DNA of 16,597 nt from Beroe ovata (lineage: Eukaryota; Ctenophora; Nuda; Beroida; Beroidae): NCBI GenBank assembly GCA_946803715.1, contig CAMPET010000350.1:6461-23057 (forward strand). The letters are read 5' to 3'. Below, piece after piece: positions 1 to 9,676 of this stretch. Each line of letters opens with the position of its first letter. The first letter of the stretch is position 1. The notes under the pieces are model-generated. The model saw only the letters and a program-made list of their open reading frames with translations. It did no database searches and was not told the origin of the DNA. The translations under genes were made by a program, and so were the position numbers.

Positions 1-96
1 GTGTGTGTGTGTGTGTGTGTGTTTCTGTGTGTGTGTCTGTGTGTGTGTCTGTGTGTGTATTGTGTGTCTGTGTATCTGTCTGTGTGGTTGTGTTCT
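1..96. repeat. (TG)n-rich microsatellite
   Basis: Imperfect GT/TG dinucleotide run interrupted by single C and A changes. It runs off the left edge of the window, so its full length is unknown. No coding role is visible. Confidence 0.9.
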
Positions 97-216
97 TGGT
101 GTTCATCAGTAATAGCCATTAGCCGCGTGTTGTGACAATTACTCCACGGCCGATTCGATAAGCTGTCATATTTTCAGGAAATGTAAGGACTGGGCCTCTG
201 TCACAGATTTCTCCAG

Positions 217-328
217 CTAAAACCAGTCATCTAAAACCAGTCATCTAAAACCAGTGATCTAAAACCAGTGATCTAAAACCAGTGATCTAGAACCAGTCAT
301 CTAAAACCAGTGATCTAAAACCAGTGAA
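217..328. repeat. 14-bp tandem array, 8 units
   Basis: Eight head-to-tail copies of CTAAAACCAGTCAT or its variant ending GTGAT begin at 217, 231, 245, 259, 273, 287, 301 and 315. One copy (287) has an A-to-G change. The third-from-last base alternates between C and G in blocks, which suggests local unit amplification. A lone copy on the opposite strand lies about 13 kb away at 13341. Confidence 0.9.
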
Positions 329-356
329 CCTACTACTACAAAAGAATCACGACATA

Positions 357-668
357 AACTGACCATCATCATGACTATTGTTCATTTATTTTTCCGTTTA
401 ATGTTGTACAGATGTTTTGTTTAAAGACTATTTATATATTATGAGCTATGATACGATTATGCTAAGTTATTATTTGTTTGATTTTTATGACACTAGATAT
501 TTATTGTTGTTTGAAAATGAATATACGCTACGGTCTATATGAAAAAGTGGCCAATTTGAAAGTGCAGCCTATATTAACTGACCATCATCATTTTTCTCTG
601 TTTTACGTTGTACAGCTGTACGGGCTAGGATTATGATACGATAATCATTTGTTATTAATTGTTTGATT
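357..668. repeat. Diverged local direct duplication
   Basis: Two related segments, about 357-487 and 576-668, share the ordered blocks AACTGACCATCATCAT, GTTGTACAG, ATGATACGAT and TTGTTTGATT. The spacing differs, with the first copy longer. It looks like an old segmental duplication or two copies of an unnamed AT-rich repeat. No coding content was seen. Confidence 0.6.
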
Positions 669-1602
669 AACGCACCAATTTTATCATGTGTCACATGTAT
701 GGGATTATCATCATTTCATCATTTTTTTTCTAATAATTAACTGTTGTTTATTATTGGTGAATATTATTGGTAATTATTCGATACTGTCAGTTTGTACTTG
801 TCATCTTGACTATCTCTTCGATGACTATATGTTTGAGTGCTTGTTGAACAGAAATGAAATTCTGCTCCACTTTGCTCAATGCGATGCCAGACTGTTATCG
901 ATAAGACTCGTACGCTATCTGTCTACAGCAATGGACACAGGTTATGTGCGTGAAGTGGTGAACAGATAACATCAGGCATTGGCAACCATGCTCTAACCAC
1001 GCTCTAACTAAGAACACAGAATGAACTCTGGGATAGTTGATTCATAATGAGAATTGAGTATTCATATCAGAGCAGATTCATTTACAATCTGAAGTTGAAC
1101 AAGTCAACTGTGTCTTGGCTTTTCAATACCGGTTAAAGTCCTTGCTTTAGATACGGACCAATATTGATGTGCTAAATGCACAATTAAACACTAACATATT
1201 TACTGAAAAAGTCTCTTAATAACTTTCAAAATTAAAATATCTTAATCTATACAGATACTCAAAGTCATTCTTATTTCAATACTTATAGTCATCCCAGATT
1301 TCAATTCTTATTTAGTGTAGGCACTGTTTCTTCTCTTTCCGTGTGGAGCACCGTGAACACTTTCAGATTCAACATGCATCATTCTATGAATGACCTCCAA
1401 CGACATATTTGAAACAGTGGTTTTGTTCGGCTGTTTCAAAAATGGCGAAAGTATGGACCCCAACTTTCATACTTTTATTGTACTTCTTGAATTGAATTTC
1501 TATCACGGAATTCAATGAGCATGCTGCGCTCAGTATCTCAGTTGTTCTTGCAGTCTACAAGTTGCACAATGGTCTCTCAGTGATACTCTCTTTACCCTCC
1601 CG

Positions 1603-1608
1603 TTTATT
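1603..1608 (-). terminator. Candidate poly(A) signal AATAAA for the DZIP1-like gene
   Basis: AATAAA read on the minus strand, about 290 nt after the proposed TGA stop at 1897-1899. A second AATAAA lies at 1474-1479. Either would give a normal-length animal 3' UTR. There is no independent evidence for the cleavage site. Confidence 0.4.
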
Positions 1609-1896
1609 CGTGTCTCCGACCGTTTTCCAGCCGTCTCATCAGTGTTTGCTGCCAGAGTTCACCTTGATGTCCACTTTCCTGTACATTTAAAATTTAGAGA
1701 GAAGACTTGAGCCACGGATACTCAATCAAATAAACCATAAGAGGTTTTGTCGGCCCACAATGAAAATGAATTGGCGAAAGTTCTCACTATGCACTAGCTA
1801 AAACAACAGCAAATAAAGACGTATTTTCATTTGTAAAAAGAGTCAAAAGAGACTTAACTAACTCTCTCTCTCATCTAAAACAACTCTCATATGCAC

Positions 1897-4312
1897 TCAC
1901 ATGGGTGAAATGTCATCTCGTTCACTGAGGGAGGAGACAGTAAATTCATCATCCTCATCGAGCTCAATCTTGTTCCCAACACCTGGCTGCAGGGGGATTG
2001 TAGTGAGAGACTGGTTTCATCAGGGTCAACTCCTCGACGATTTTTGATCGAGAGTCAAATGATCGAGAGTCAAAACTCGATAACTATAATGTATTACCGA
2101 GAGAATAGCCACGCCCACGGTTGAGGGTGGAGCTGCGCCTCTTTTCTGTTTGTTGAGCGTGTCCACAGCTTGTCGCATCTTCGCAACATGACCCATCGGG
2201 ATGTTCTGTTGTGCATCGTCAGCACTCATGGAGTTCCGCTGAGCGATTGATCAGTTTAGTATCAAAGATGATTAGTGATTGACACTAATCATCTTTGCTT
2301 GTGACGATCCGTCTGTCTGTCTGCTTGTCCATCTGTTTGTATATGTGTGTGTGTGTCCGTGCGTAACTCACGTTTTTCATCTTGGTCCACCCGTCGAAGG
2401 AGAATATACTGTCGTCCTCCCTCGAGTAAGTCTTCTTCTCCCTCATCGGGACATCCTCTATCGTCTCTACCACCTCCTCATCACTAGCGGGAGAGAGAGA
2501 GGGAGAGTGTTTTAGCTGGGGTTTCCCAGGGGGAATGGGGGAGTGGATTTGGGGGTTATACTCCAACTAAATCAGACAAATCAGGTGGTTATAGGGGTCA
2601 ACAATGAACGAGAGTACACATCAAGTGGGATGAAAATCCAAGGCGAATAAGATCTTACCCGTCATCGCTTGAGTCGTCGTCATCTGAAAATACAGAGAGT
2701 CACGTACTGGACATTATAGGAACCATGAATTCCGGATGTGTTTACGTTGGAGGCAGTCAGGACTTACCGAATGGGTTTTCAGCTTCTTGAAGAACACGTT
2801 CCTCTATGTCATCACGTGTAACAATATCATCACGTGTATCAATACCATCACGTGCAGTAGCTATCACGTGATCATTGTTTGAAGGGAAACTCCCCTCCAA
2901 AATATCAGATATGTCACCCTCCTCACTATCAGTCATCTCGTCCTCATCATCCTGTTGTGGGATGTTCTCTGTCGACAGACTCCTCGATTTAGGAGTGCTG
3001 GCCACCACCCCCCTACTCGAGAGGTCAGGGGTGGATTTACACCCGAGGAACGTGCTGCTGCTGTCGTCGGGGGCCGAGGTCAGGCGACGCTTGGACCGGT
3101 TTGGTCTGCACAGCAGTTCTGGGGCAGGAGGAGGGGATGAGGACTTTACACGTGATCGAGGGACAATGAATAACGAATTCGAGTCTGCTTCGACTCCGCT
3201 TCAAAAGATTAAAGTTTGGGTCTGGGGATTGAATTTACCTTTCGATTTCTTGAAAGATGGAGATTTCGGAGGCAGTGAGGTGGAATGTAGATTGGTTCCT
3301 TGGTTTTTGGTACACAATTCAGACACTTCGTTTTCCAACCTGTGAATTTCGGTAAATGAGTGGATTAATCCCCGAATCCCCTTTTCAAATAATCTGTACG
3401 TACATAATCCATTTGAGTATACGAACTTTGCAATCTTGTGAGTAGTATTATTAGCAGCTCTCTCCTGCTCTATATCCTTCTGACATTCCAAATAGGTTTG
3501 TGTCGATACACTGCTATCATCATCGGTACCAGTTAGGTTACGGAATCGCGTCTTCACAGACTCGTTCACCTCCGATCTTATTTCGTCAACTGACCGGGGG
3601 CATTCGGCTGCATTCGCTGAAATTTAACTCTTACATATCGCCACGTGTTTTTGCATGCGTGCATATTATATACATAGCACGTATGCATATGTTGGAATCT
3701 GCATATTGATCATTTTCTCGAGAACATCATGAAATCCTTTAAACACCACGTTTTGATGTGACATATGGACTTATGCTATACAGTAAGTTAAGTGGTGTAC
3801 TTACGGCGACTTGTATTCTGGACCTGTAAATTGGTATTGATTTTAAATTGGGCGTGGCACTAAGGGTCAAATACGTAGAATCAAATAAGCAGGAACAGTC
3901 CATGATGGTCAGTCAACGACATCGACTTACCTTCTTTGGAGTTTGCCTGAAAAAAACAGTAGATTTAGGCTTTAATTCTTACCCAAGTTACCTATTTTTG
4001 GGGTTTCAAGACGAAATAAGGTTCATTTTACAACAGGTTGCAGTTGTTGGATCCAAAATTATCGTTTCATGATCGATCGATCCTGCATGCACTGCGTTCC
4101 TAGCTGCGCGCGCGCACATATGACGCGCGCACAGGAACGGTCCAATACGAAAATGCCCTTCGCGCGTTCCATTCAATACCCACTCAAACAGTTGCAAATG
4201 ACTTGTGTGCTATGCTAAAATAAAAACAATATCTTACGTTTGCGGCGAGGATAGCTGATTTCCTTGTGTAATTGCTGAAAACAGTGTTTATCATAATATA
4301 GTGAGTGTTGAG

Positions 4313-4357
<45 letters not shown>

Positions 4358-7300
4358 ACAACAAGAAAATATGAATCCATATTCTGCTAATCACCTGACG
4401 ATTCAGCTTTTTCAACAGCTACTATCTTAGGCACTCTTTCATCGACCTGAAATTAGAACTAAGTAACTGAGAGTAAATGAAGGTTAATATATACTCATTT
4501 CTACAAGAGTAAATACAGCAGTTCAGAATGTTGAAATATGCCGCATTTTACAGTGTAGTAAAGTGCATCCTATAATATCATCAGTAGTTACTGACATTGT
4601 GCATGCGTTTACTCAACACAGACTGCATGATGTATAGAGCCTTGTTCAGGCTGTATACATTAAATGCTACTCTATGTTAAAGTGTACAAATTGTTTGGTG
4701 GTTAGTTCACTGTTAAAACAAACAATGTACTGTGTATGATGTATTTCAAACAACGTACACAGTACACACGATACATATTACACTGTATTCACAAACGTGT
4801 ACATGGAAAACATAGTGCTGTGTTCGCTGCTGTAGTACTTGGATAATGTTCAGTGAACACTGCGCTAAGATAACAGTGTACACGTAAACAGTCAACACTG
4901 CAGTGTACTAATTGCAGTATACAGTGTACACTGTACACTGTATAGAGTACAATGGACACTAGACTGCACATTGTACACTGGACACTACACTGTACACTAC
5001 ACTGCACACTGCACACTGTACACTGGACACTACACTGTACACTACACTGTACACTACACTGCACACTACGCTGTACAATACACTGTACATTACACACTAC
5101 ACTGTACAGTGTACACTACACTGCACACTGTACATTACACACTACAAATTACACAAAACACACTACCTCTCTCGATAGTTGTTCTTGCTGCTTCTGTTTT
5201 GCGGAGAGCAGCAGGTTTTTCTCCTCTATCTCCGCCCGCAGCTCAAGTATCTGAGCAAAACCAATTAAACCAATTAAAAACCAATTAAAAACCAATTAAA
5301 CCAATTAAAAACCAATACAGTAGGAAAGAAAGGTAAACTACAGACTATAGAGTGATATTGGTTCGTTAATGAAGCTAGCGAGTTGGAACGGGATATGCCA
5401 TCTCAATATTGTAGCATGTGACGTGATTAACTAATTCGTATAGATAGCCATCACTGATTGCAATCATTGTATAGAAAGAAATTCAATCACATTCCACGAT
5501 CCAGCAGCAGGCATGTTATCCGAAAAGGAGCAGGTCTTCAGTAACACTCACCTGCGTCTTGTAGACTGTTTCCATCTCTGTGATTCTCTGTTGGAGCTGC
5601 TGCTCACTCTCAAGCTTCTCATCACGGAGCGCACCAAGATTGGATACCAGTCCTGGGGAGAAATACGGTACAGAGAGAGGAATTAGTAAATTGGGTGAAA
5701 TGTACTCTGACGGGAATTAGGCTAGACCTTGTGAAATGAAGTACATAGGAAACCAGAGCTGGGGTAATGTGTGTTTTGTACACGGATTGTATGAACATGT
5801 TAAGAACGGAATAGGTATATTTATCACTCATGATTGTACATTGTACATTGTACAAGTACACACCTTTCTTTGCCTCAACTAGAGCTAGCTCAGCGATTCT
5901 TTTCTCTTCCAGGGCATCCGATGCTTCCTTCAGATACACATTCTTCACCTGACAGGTTATAATTTACATATCGTAACAACGATTAATTTGAGTTGAATTA
6001 CGATATCTCTACAAGACGTGGTATTCAAGTAAAATTCTACCTGTTCCAATATATCTACCTGTTCCAATATTTACACCTGTTCCAATATTTCTACCTGTTC
6101 CAATATTTCTACCTGTTCCAATATTTCTACCTGTTCCAAGTTGTCATTGTGTTTGCGGGTTGTTTCCTCTTCCCTCTGTCTGTAACTCTCCTCTAACACT
6201 CGCTGCTGCTCTAGTGCTGAGTCCCGCAGTGATAGTGCCCGTTCCTCACTCGCCTGTCACAACATGACGCGTCAATTGATCACTCACATGTATACACTGT
6301 ACAGTATACAAACATCAATGTACAGTGCACACTGTGTACATTGTACAATGTATAATTTGCAGCACACAGGTTCCTCACTCGCCTGTTACGTGTCAATTAC
6401 CACGATGAATCGCATGTCAATTACATGTCAATAACCATGGTACATAGCATGTATACAGTATTATACTAACAACAATCTACATTGCACAATGTAGAGTGTA
6501 TACAATGTAGATTGTAGAGTGTCTAAAGGTGGACAGTATACATTGTATGTAGACTATACACTGTTCATAAAGACGTGACAATTTGCATGACATTTGGCAC
6601 CGTTCCCATACCTTGATCCGTGTGATTTCCCCCTTTAGGACCTCGTGATCAGCTCTGAGAGACTCCAGCTCCTTACTCAACTCCTCGTTCTCGATCCTCA
6701 ACTTATCCCTAAGAGTAATAAGACAAAATCCATAAGTTACTCTTCAATTCTTTCCTCAATGCCTAATTGTGCAGTCAGAAAGGCGAGTGGAAAGGGAAAT
6801 TTTCTGATGCGCTTCCTGCATATGCTGATGGTTCATGATAGGTTGGAGTTTCCTCATCAATGATGAAGGATTCAATTTCCACCCTATTCCAAACCCAACT
6901 CACTCTGAGTTGAGAAGAGTTGGAACGATTATCCCATGTCGTCTCTCCATATGTGAGGAGAGAAACGGACTTGAGATGAACGCTTTGGAGCAGTGGTCAC
7001 ACCGGTGAAAACCGTTACTTCCTTCACTGTTCAGCATTGACTGGGAGAAAATGTTGCAATTATAGTGTCAAGTAGAGTGAAATCGAGATTTCCCTCGAAA
7101 ATTTCCGCTTTTCTTCTATCGGAATGACTGTGAGCATTGTTCATTACATTCATTCATTATATCATACATAGATTCCTGATTGGCATTTCACCTGGTAGAC
7201 AGCTATCATCTTTTTTCTTTTTCGACTTTCTTTCTTAACTTCGGCCAGTTCCTTCTGTTTTAGTTCCAACTTTTCCTTCACTTCATTCCTGAACTGAATG

Positions 7301-8141
7301 ACAGACGATATCACTGATTCTATTTCAACTTATGCAGTCAAGGAAGTCTCCTGATGCATGTTGAATTCTGATTTTACATTAACTACCTAAGAAGAATCTG
7401 AACCAAAAAGAAAGATACATACCCGAAGTGCCTCCCGAAGTTTAGTTTCCAACTCAACAGTACCATGTGACAAATACTCCTGGCAATGCAGTAGATATTC
7501 AATAGAGTACTGCCCCAGTCTGTACAGCTTTAGAATGTTTTCGTCCACATCCATGAAATCCTATGAGGACAATCAATAAGTGTACAGAACATTGTCCATG
7601 TCTTCAGTATCATCCATTAGTATAAGACATCCATTTACATTTCAACGTGTGAATACAAACTGTACATAAGACCGGGTTTTACTCAGAGTTGAGTTCATAT
7701 AGTGACAGAATGCTATGGCTTCATCTACAGTGAGCTTATTGATGAAAGTATTTAGCTGTATCATGAAAATGGTACCTGGCTTTTGGTATCACAGAAAGTC
7801 ACGTTCATGATGTTGGCTTGCAATGCATGGTAGTCAAGTTCCTTGACAATTCGGTCAACATCCACATTTGCCAATAGTTTCCAGTCCACTTTTTTGTAAC
7901 GCTTTCGGAATTGGAACTGAACTCCTGAAGAACATGAATGTAAATAACAAAATCTCTTTATAAAAGGTTTTCATGAATGAAAACATACCAATTTTACAGT
8001 CGATAAGGGTCATATCACATCATCATGCTATTAAAAAGAGAATATTAGCCTCAAAACCTTGACTGATAAAAGAAAATGTCTGCCTTTTTTCAGCCTTAAA
8101 ATACCTAACATACCTAGCTGCTGATTTTCTTTGTCCATCAT
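1897..8141 (-). CDS. DZIP1: DZIP1/DZIP1L-like (Iguana) ciliary zinc-finger coiled-coil protein, 20 exons
   Basis: Exons in coding order: 8141-8114, 7924-7776, 7560-7423, 7293-7192, 7040-6904, 6708-6612, 6253-6131, 5948-5864, 5652-5552, 5250-5167, 4446-4395, 4274-4238, 3946-3931, 3823-3805, 3616-3239, 3118-2768, 2683-2659, 2483-2372, 2238-2098, 1986-1897. All boundaries are GT..AG, the phases agree, and the total is 2265 nt (754 aa); human DZIP1 is about 870 aa and DZIP1L about 770. Residues 11-125 form the Dzip-like N-terminal domain (QFRKRY, VDWKLL, VDVDRI, NIMNVTFC, SIEYLLHCQEYL). A basic coil (KRKKM) leads to one C2H2 finger, C153-C156-H169-H174. Residues 185-350 are Glu/Lys/Gln-rich coiled coil. 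The C-terminal half is low-complexity and acidic, and the last exon (DEDDEFTVSSLSE) resembles the vertebrate DZIP1 tail. In the family, DZIP1 acts at the basal body and transition zone in ciliogenesis and Hedgehog signalling. DZIP1 versus DZIP1L cannot be decided and this may be the pre-duplication orthologue. The start is the first ATG of an ATG-ATG pair; an in-frame open leader of 21 codons reaches an acceptor-like site at 8205, so upstream coding is possible. Confidence 0.88.
2263..2297. repeat. Perfect 15-bp inverted repeat (hairpin) in an intron
   Basis: CAAAGATGATTAGTG (2263-2277) and its exact reverse complement (2283-2297) are separated by 5 bp. It lies in the 133-bp intron between the exons ending at 2372 and starting at 2238. 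The transcript could form a stable 15-bp stem there. Confidence 0.9.
4080..4170. repeat. CGCG-rich patch with short inverted repeats in an intron
   Basis: A cluster of GCGCGC runs, with CGTTCCT (4095-4101) and its complement AGGAACG (4133-4139) bracketing the core, preceded by ATCGATCGAT. It is very CpG-rich against AT-rich surroundings. It lies in the intron between exons 4274-4238 and 3946-3931 and may be a degraded foldback element like the one near 8.8 kb. Confidence 0.6.
4315..4355. repeat. (CA)20 microsatellite
   Basis: Uninterrupted AC dinucleotide run of about 40 bp, in the intron just upstream (on the coding strand) of the small exon 4274-4238. Slippage here would change intron length only. 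Confidence 0.95.
4919..5155. repeat. TGTACACTACAC satellite-like array
   Basis: Degenerate tandem repeats built from TGTACACTACAC and GCACACT words fill the 720-bp intron between exons 5250-5167 and 4446-4395. A higher-order period of about 45 bp is visible: TGTACACTGGACACTACAC starts at 4972 and again at 5017. The array gives long spurious open frames on both strands. Related words also occur at 5830-5860, 6291-6355, 6474-6562 and 11405-11500. Confidence 0.85.
5258..5316. repeat. AACCAATTAAA tandem repeat
   Basis: Six copies of CCAATTAAA/CCAATTAAAAA in a row, directly upstream (coding strand) of the acceptor of exon 5250-5167. On the minus strand this makes a T-rich TTTTTAATTGG tract close to the acceptor, so it probably serves as part of the branchpoint/polypyrimidine region. 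Confidence 0.85.
6035..6139 (-). repeat. 18-bp tandem array spanning an exon end and its splice donor
   Basis: Six copies of the core CTGTTCCAA start at 6041, 6059, 6077, 6095, 6113 and 6131 (plus-strand coordinates), exactly 18 bp apart. On the coding strand the unit is GTAGAAATATTGGAACAG, and each copy recreates CAG followed by GTAGAA or a variant. The copy at 6131 is the end of DZIP1-like exon 7 (6253-6131). Copies at 6113, 6095 and 6077 read in frame as VEILEQ. The following donor variant GTGTAA brings an in-frame TAA. Confidence 0.9.
6291..6562. repeat. Two TGTACA/TATACA-rich patches in an intron
   Basis: The patches at 6291-6355 and 6474-6562 are dominated by TGTACA, TATACA and TACAATGTA words and their complements, so they can fold back. 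They occupy most of the 358-bp intron between exons 6708-6612 and 6253-6131. They share vocabulary with the array at 4919-5155. Confidence 0.65.
6936..7001 (-). other. C2H2 zinc finger of the DZIP1-like protein
   Basis: Within exon 7040-6904, the spacing is C-x2-C-x12-H-x4-H (CDHC ... SSHMERRH). It follows the KRKKM-containing basic segment, as in vertebrate DZIP1. A single finger embedded between coiled coils is the family hallmark. All four metal ligands are present. Confidence 0.92.
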
Positions 8142-8771
8142 TTCAATCTTGTGCCAATTCAATTGTAGATCATAATGTGAGGCCTGAGTGATAAATTTTA
8201 GCTGCTAAAGAACCATGTTATTAGGTAAGGGTCACAAATCCAAATGTTATGTAATATAGATCAGTCTGGATGTAAAACAGCCAAAGAACTGTGTATGCAT
8301 TATAGGTGTTTGTCTGAGGATAAGTTTTCCATAAGAACAAGGAAAACAGTATAAAAGTTTAGACCATAATCCAAGTTCACAAATGCGAAATGCTTAGGAG
8401 CATGTTCATAAACATTTTTTACACTCTTGATGGATTTAAATTGGGGCAAATACCACAATTCTCTTTGAAGGCCCATTGATAGGAAACATCGGATTACAGC
8501 AATCATAAATATAACGCAATCAAGCATGTAATTCAATGTCAATCATGAGACTATGCAATATTACAGCTGAAGTATACCAACACTTATTACAGTATCACCT
8601 CATCTCACACGATATTGGCACATGGCACAAAAGTTTTGTTCTAAGAATTGGAAGCATGTGATATAACAGCATAGAAATATAACAGCATCAAAGATGAACA
8701 ACATTCGAGAATCACAAATTGTGATGTTGGTATAATAGCAATATAATAAATGCTTGCTGCCGGCCGTCTAC

Positions 8772-9001
8772 GTTGTCAGATATTACCTGACCTGCTTCTC
8801 GCGCGCCTAGGGCTTCATCGAAGGCCGGCCGTGCGTGTTCTTGCGCTGCGTGACCCAAATATTTTTGCCGAATGTTTTCTGTCCACCGTTTCTTGGGCGC
8901 GGCGCGCGCAAAAATATTCCGCGCGTCTTCGATGAACTTGAAGCTGAAGGCGCGCGTGCGAAAAACAGAGGTCAGTCGTCAGATCGATAAAATCTGACAA
9001 C
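8772..9001. mobile_element. Foldback / MITE-like palindromic element, about 230 bp
   Basis: The left end GTTGTCAGATATTACC (8772 on) is mirrored by ATCTGACAAC at 8992-9001. Both arms continue with GACCTGC-like and then CGCGCGCC-like sequence and CTTCATCGA-like words. A nested exact inverted pair AATATTTTTGC (8858-8868) and GCAAAAATATT (8908-8918) lies near the centre. There is no transposase frame. Target-site duplications were not obvious. Confidence 0.65.
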
Positions 9002-9628
9002 ATGCACAGCGTACACGTACGCAAATTCGACAAATGTTCCACATTCGGTCGCGCCGCGCACAGCCTTTGATCAAATACGGATTTGGGATTGCATCGAAGT
9101 TTTTGATCCAGATCCTCAATGAAACACAGTGATATGCGGTACAATAGCTCTTGCTACGATCTCTCTGATAACATTTTATTGATAATAATATTATCATTGT
9201 GTCCAACATTCCGTTGAAAAAAAATAAAAGAACTATAGCTATTAGTTCTAAAGGAGAGTTAGCCGGTGAAAGTCTATAATCATTAAGTAAGTATATACAA
9301 TTAAAATATATCTCCTTTCGACTATGGGGCCGTTATTATTGCCAACAGGGATATGATAAGCCCAGCTTTTACATACATTCGTGATGGAACCACGCATACA
9401 CACACACGCCAATCATTACGCACAATTGCTATTGGAATTGTTGTGTAAATGACTACCAAGGGACCATGACACATTGATGCAACATAGAGACCGAGACAAA
9501 AAATAGACCATGACACAGAAGTGACCATGACACAAAAAGGTGACCAGGCTAAAACATGCTGACCGTGTCACAACATTGTGACAAGTTAGAGCATATTGAC
9601 ACAAGTGAAAACGCGATAGACGGTTGAT

Positions 9629-9653
9629 ACACACACACACACACACACACACA
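9629..9653. repeat. (CA)n microsatellite
   Basis: About 12 AC units, in the presumed 3' UTR of the second minus-strand gene, roughly 25 bp past its stop codon. Confidence 0.9.
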
Positions 9654-9676
9654 AATACAAGGCTCATCATTTCAAT

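Larger units (their letters stand above)
329..1896. other. No gene seen (left intergenic region)
   Basis: AT-rich sequence downstream of the 3' end of the minus-strand DZIP1-like gene. Apart from the local duplication above and possible poly(A) signals I see no exon with splice signals on either strand. Part of 1600-1896 is probably the 3' UTR of the DZIP1-like gene. The 93-codon open frame at 688-969 starts at GTG and has no recognisable domain. Confidence 0.55.
8142..9676. other. Intergenic region between the two minus-strand genes
   Basis: It lies between the proposed DZIP1-like start and the stop of the next upstream gene, so it should hold the DZIP1-like promoter and the 3' UTR of the upstream gene. 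I see no convincing TATA box or extra exon. It contains a large CG-rich foldback element (8772-9001) and a (CA)n run near the upstream gene's stop. Open frames at 8815-9209 follow the foldback element and match nothing I know. Confidence 0.5.

Noticed and set aside
217-328. CRISPR array
   Set aside because: The units are 14 bp head to tail with no spacers, in a eukaryotic intergenic region.
688-969. 93-codon plus-strand open frame with a hydrophobic start
   Set aside because: It begins at GTG rather than ATG, lies in AT-rich repeat-bearing DNA, has no recognisable domain and no flanking splice pattern.
2875-3345. 156-codon plus-strand open frame
   Set aside because: It is the antisense shadow of DZIP1-like exons 3616-3239 and 3118-2768, which carry consistent phases and a family match at the C-terminus.
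4789-5288. Open frames on both strands with repeating HCTLHCTL / VQCSVQCS peptides
   Set aside because: They are products of the TGTACACTACAC satellite, which lacks stops in several frames. They have no domain or splice support.
8815-9209. Minus-strand open frames of 76 and 109 codons
   Set aside because: They overlap the CG-rich foldback element, whose base composition suppresses stops. No known motif or splice context is seen.
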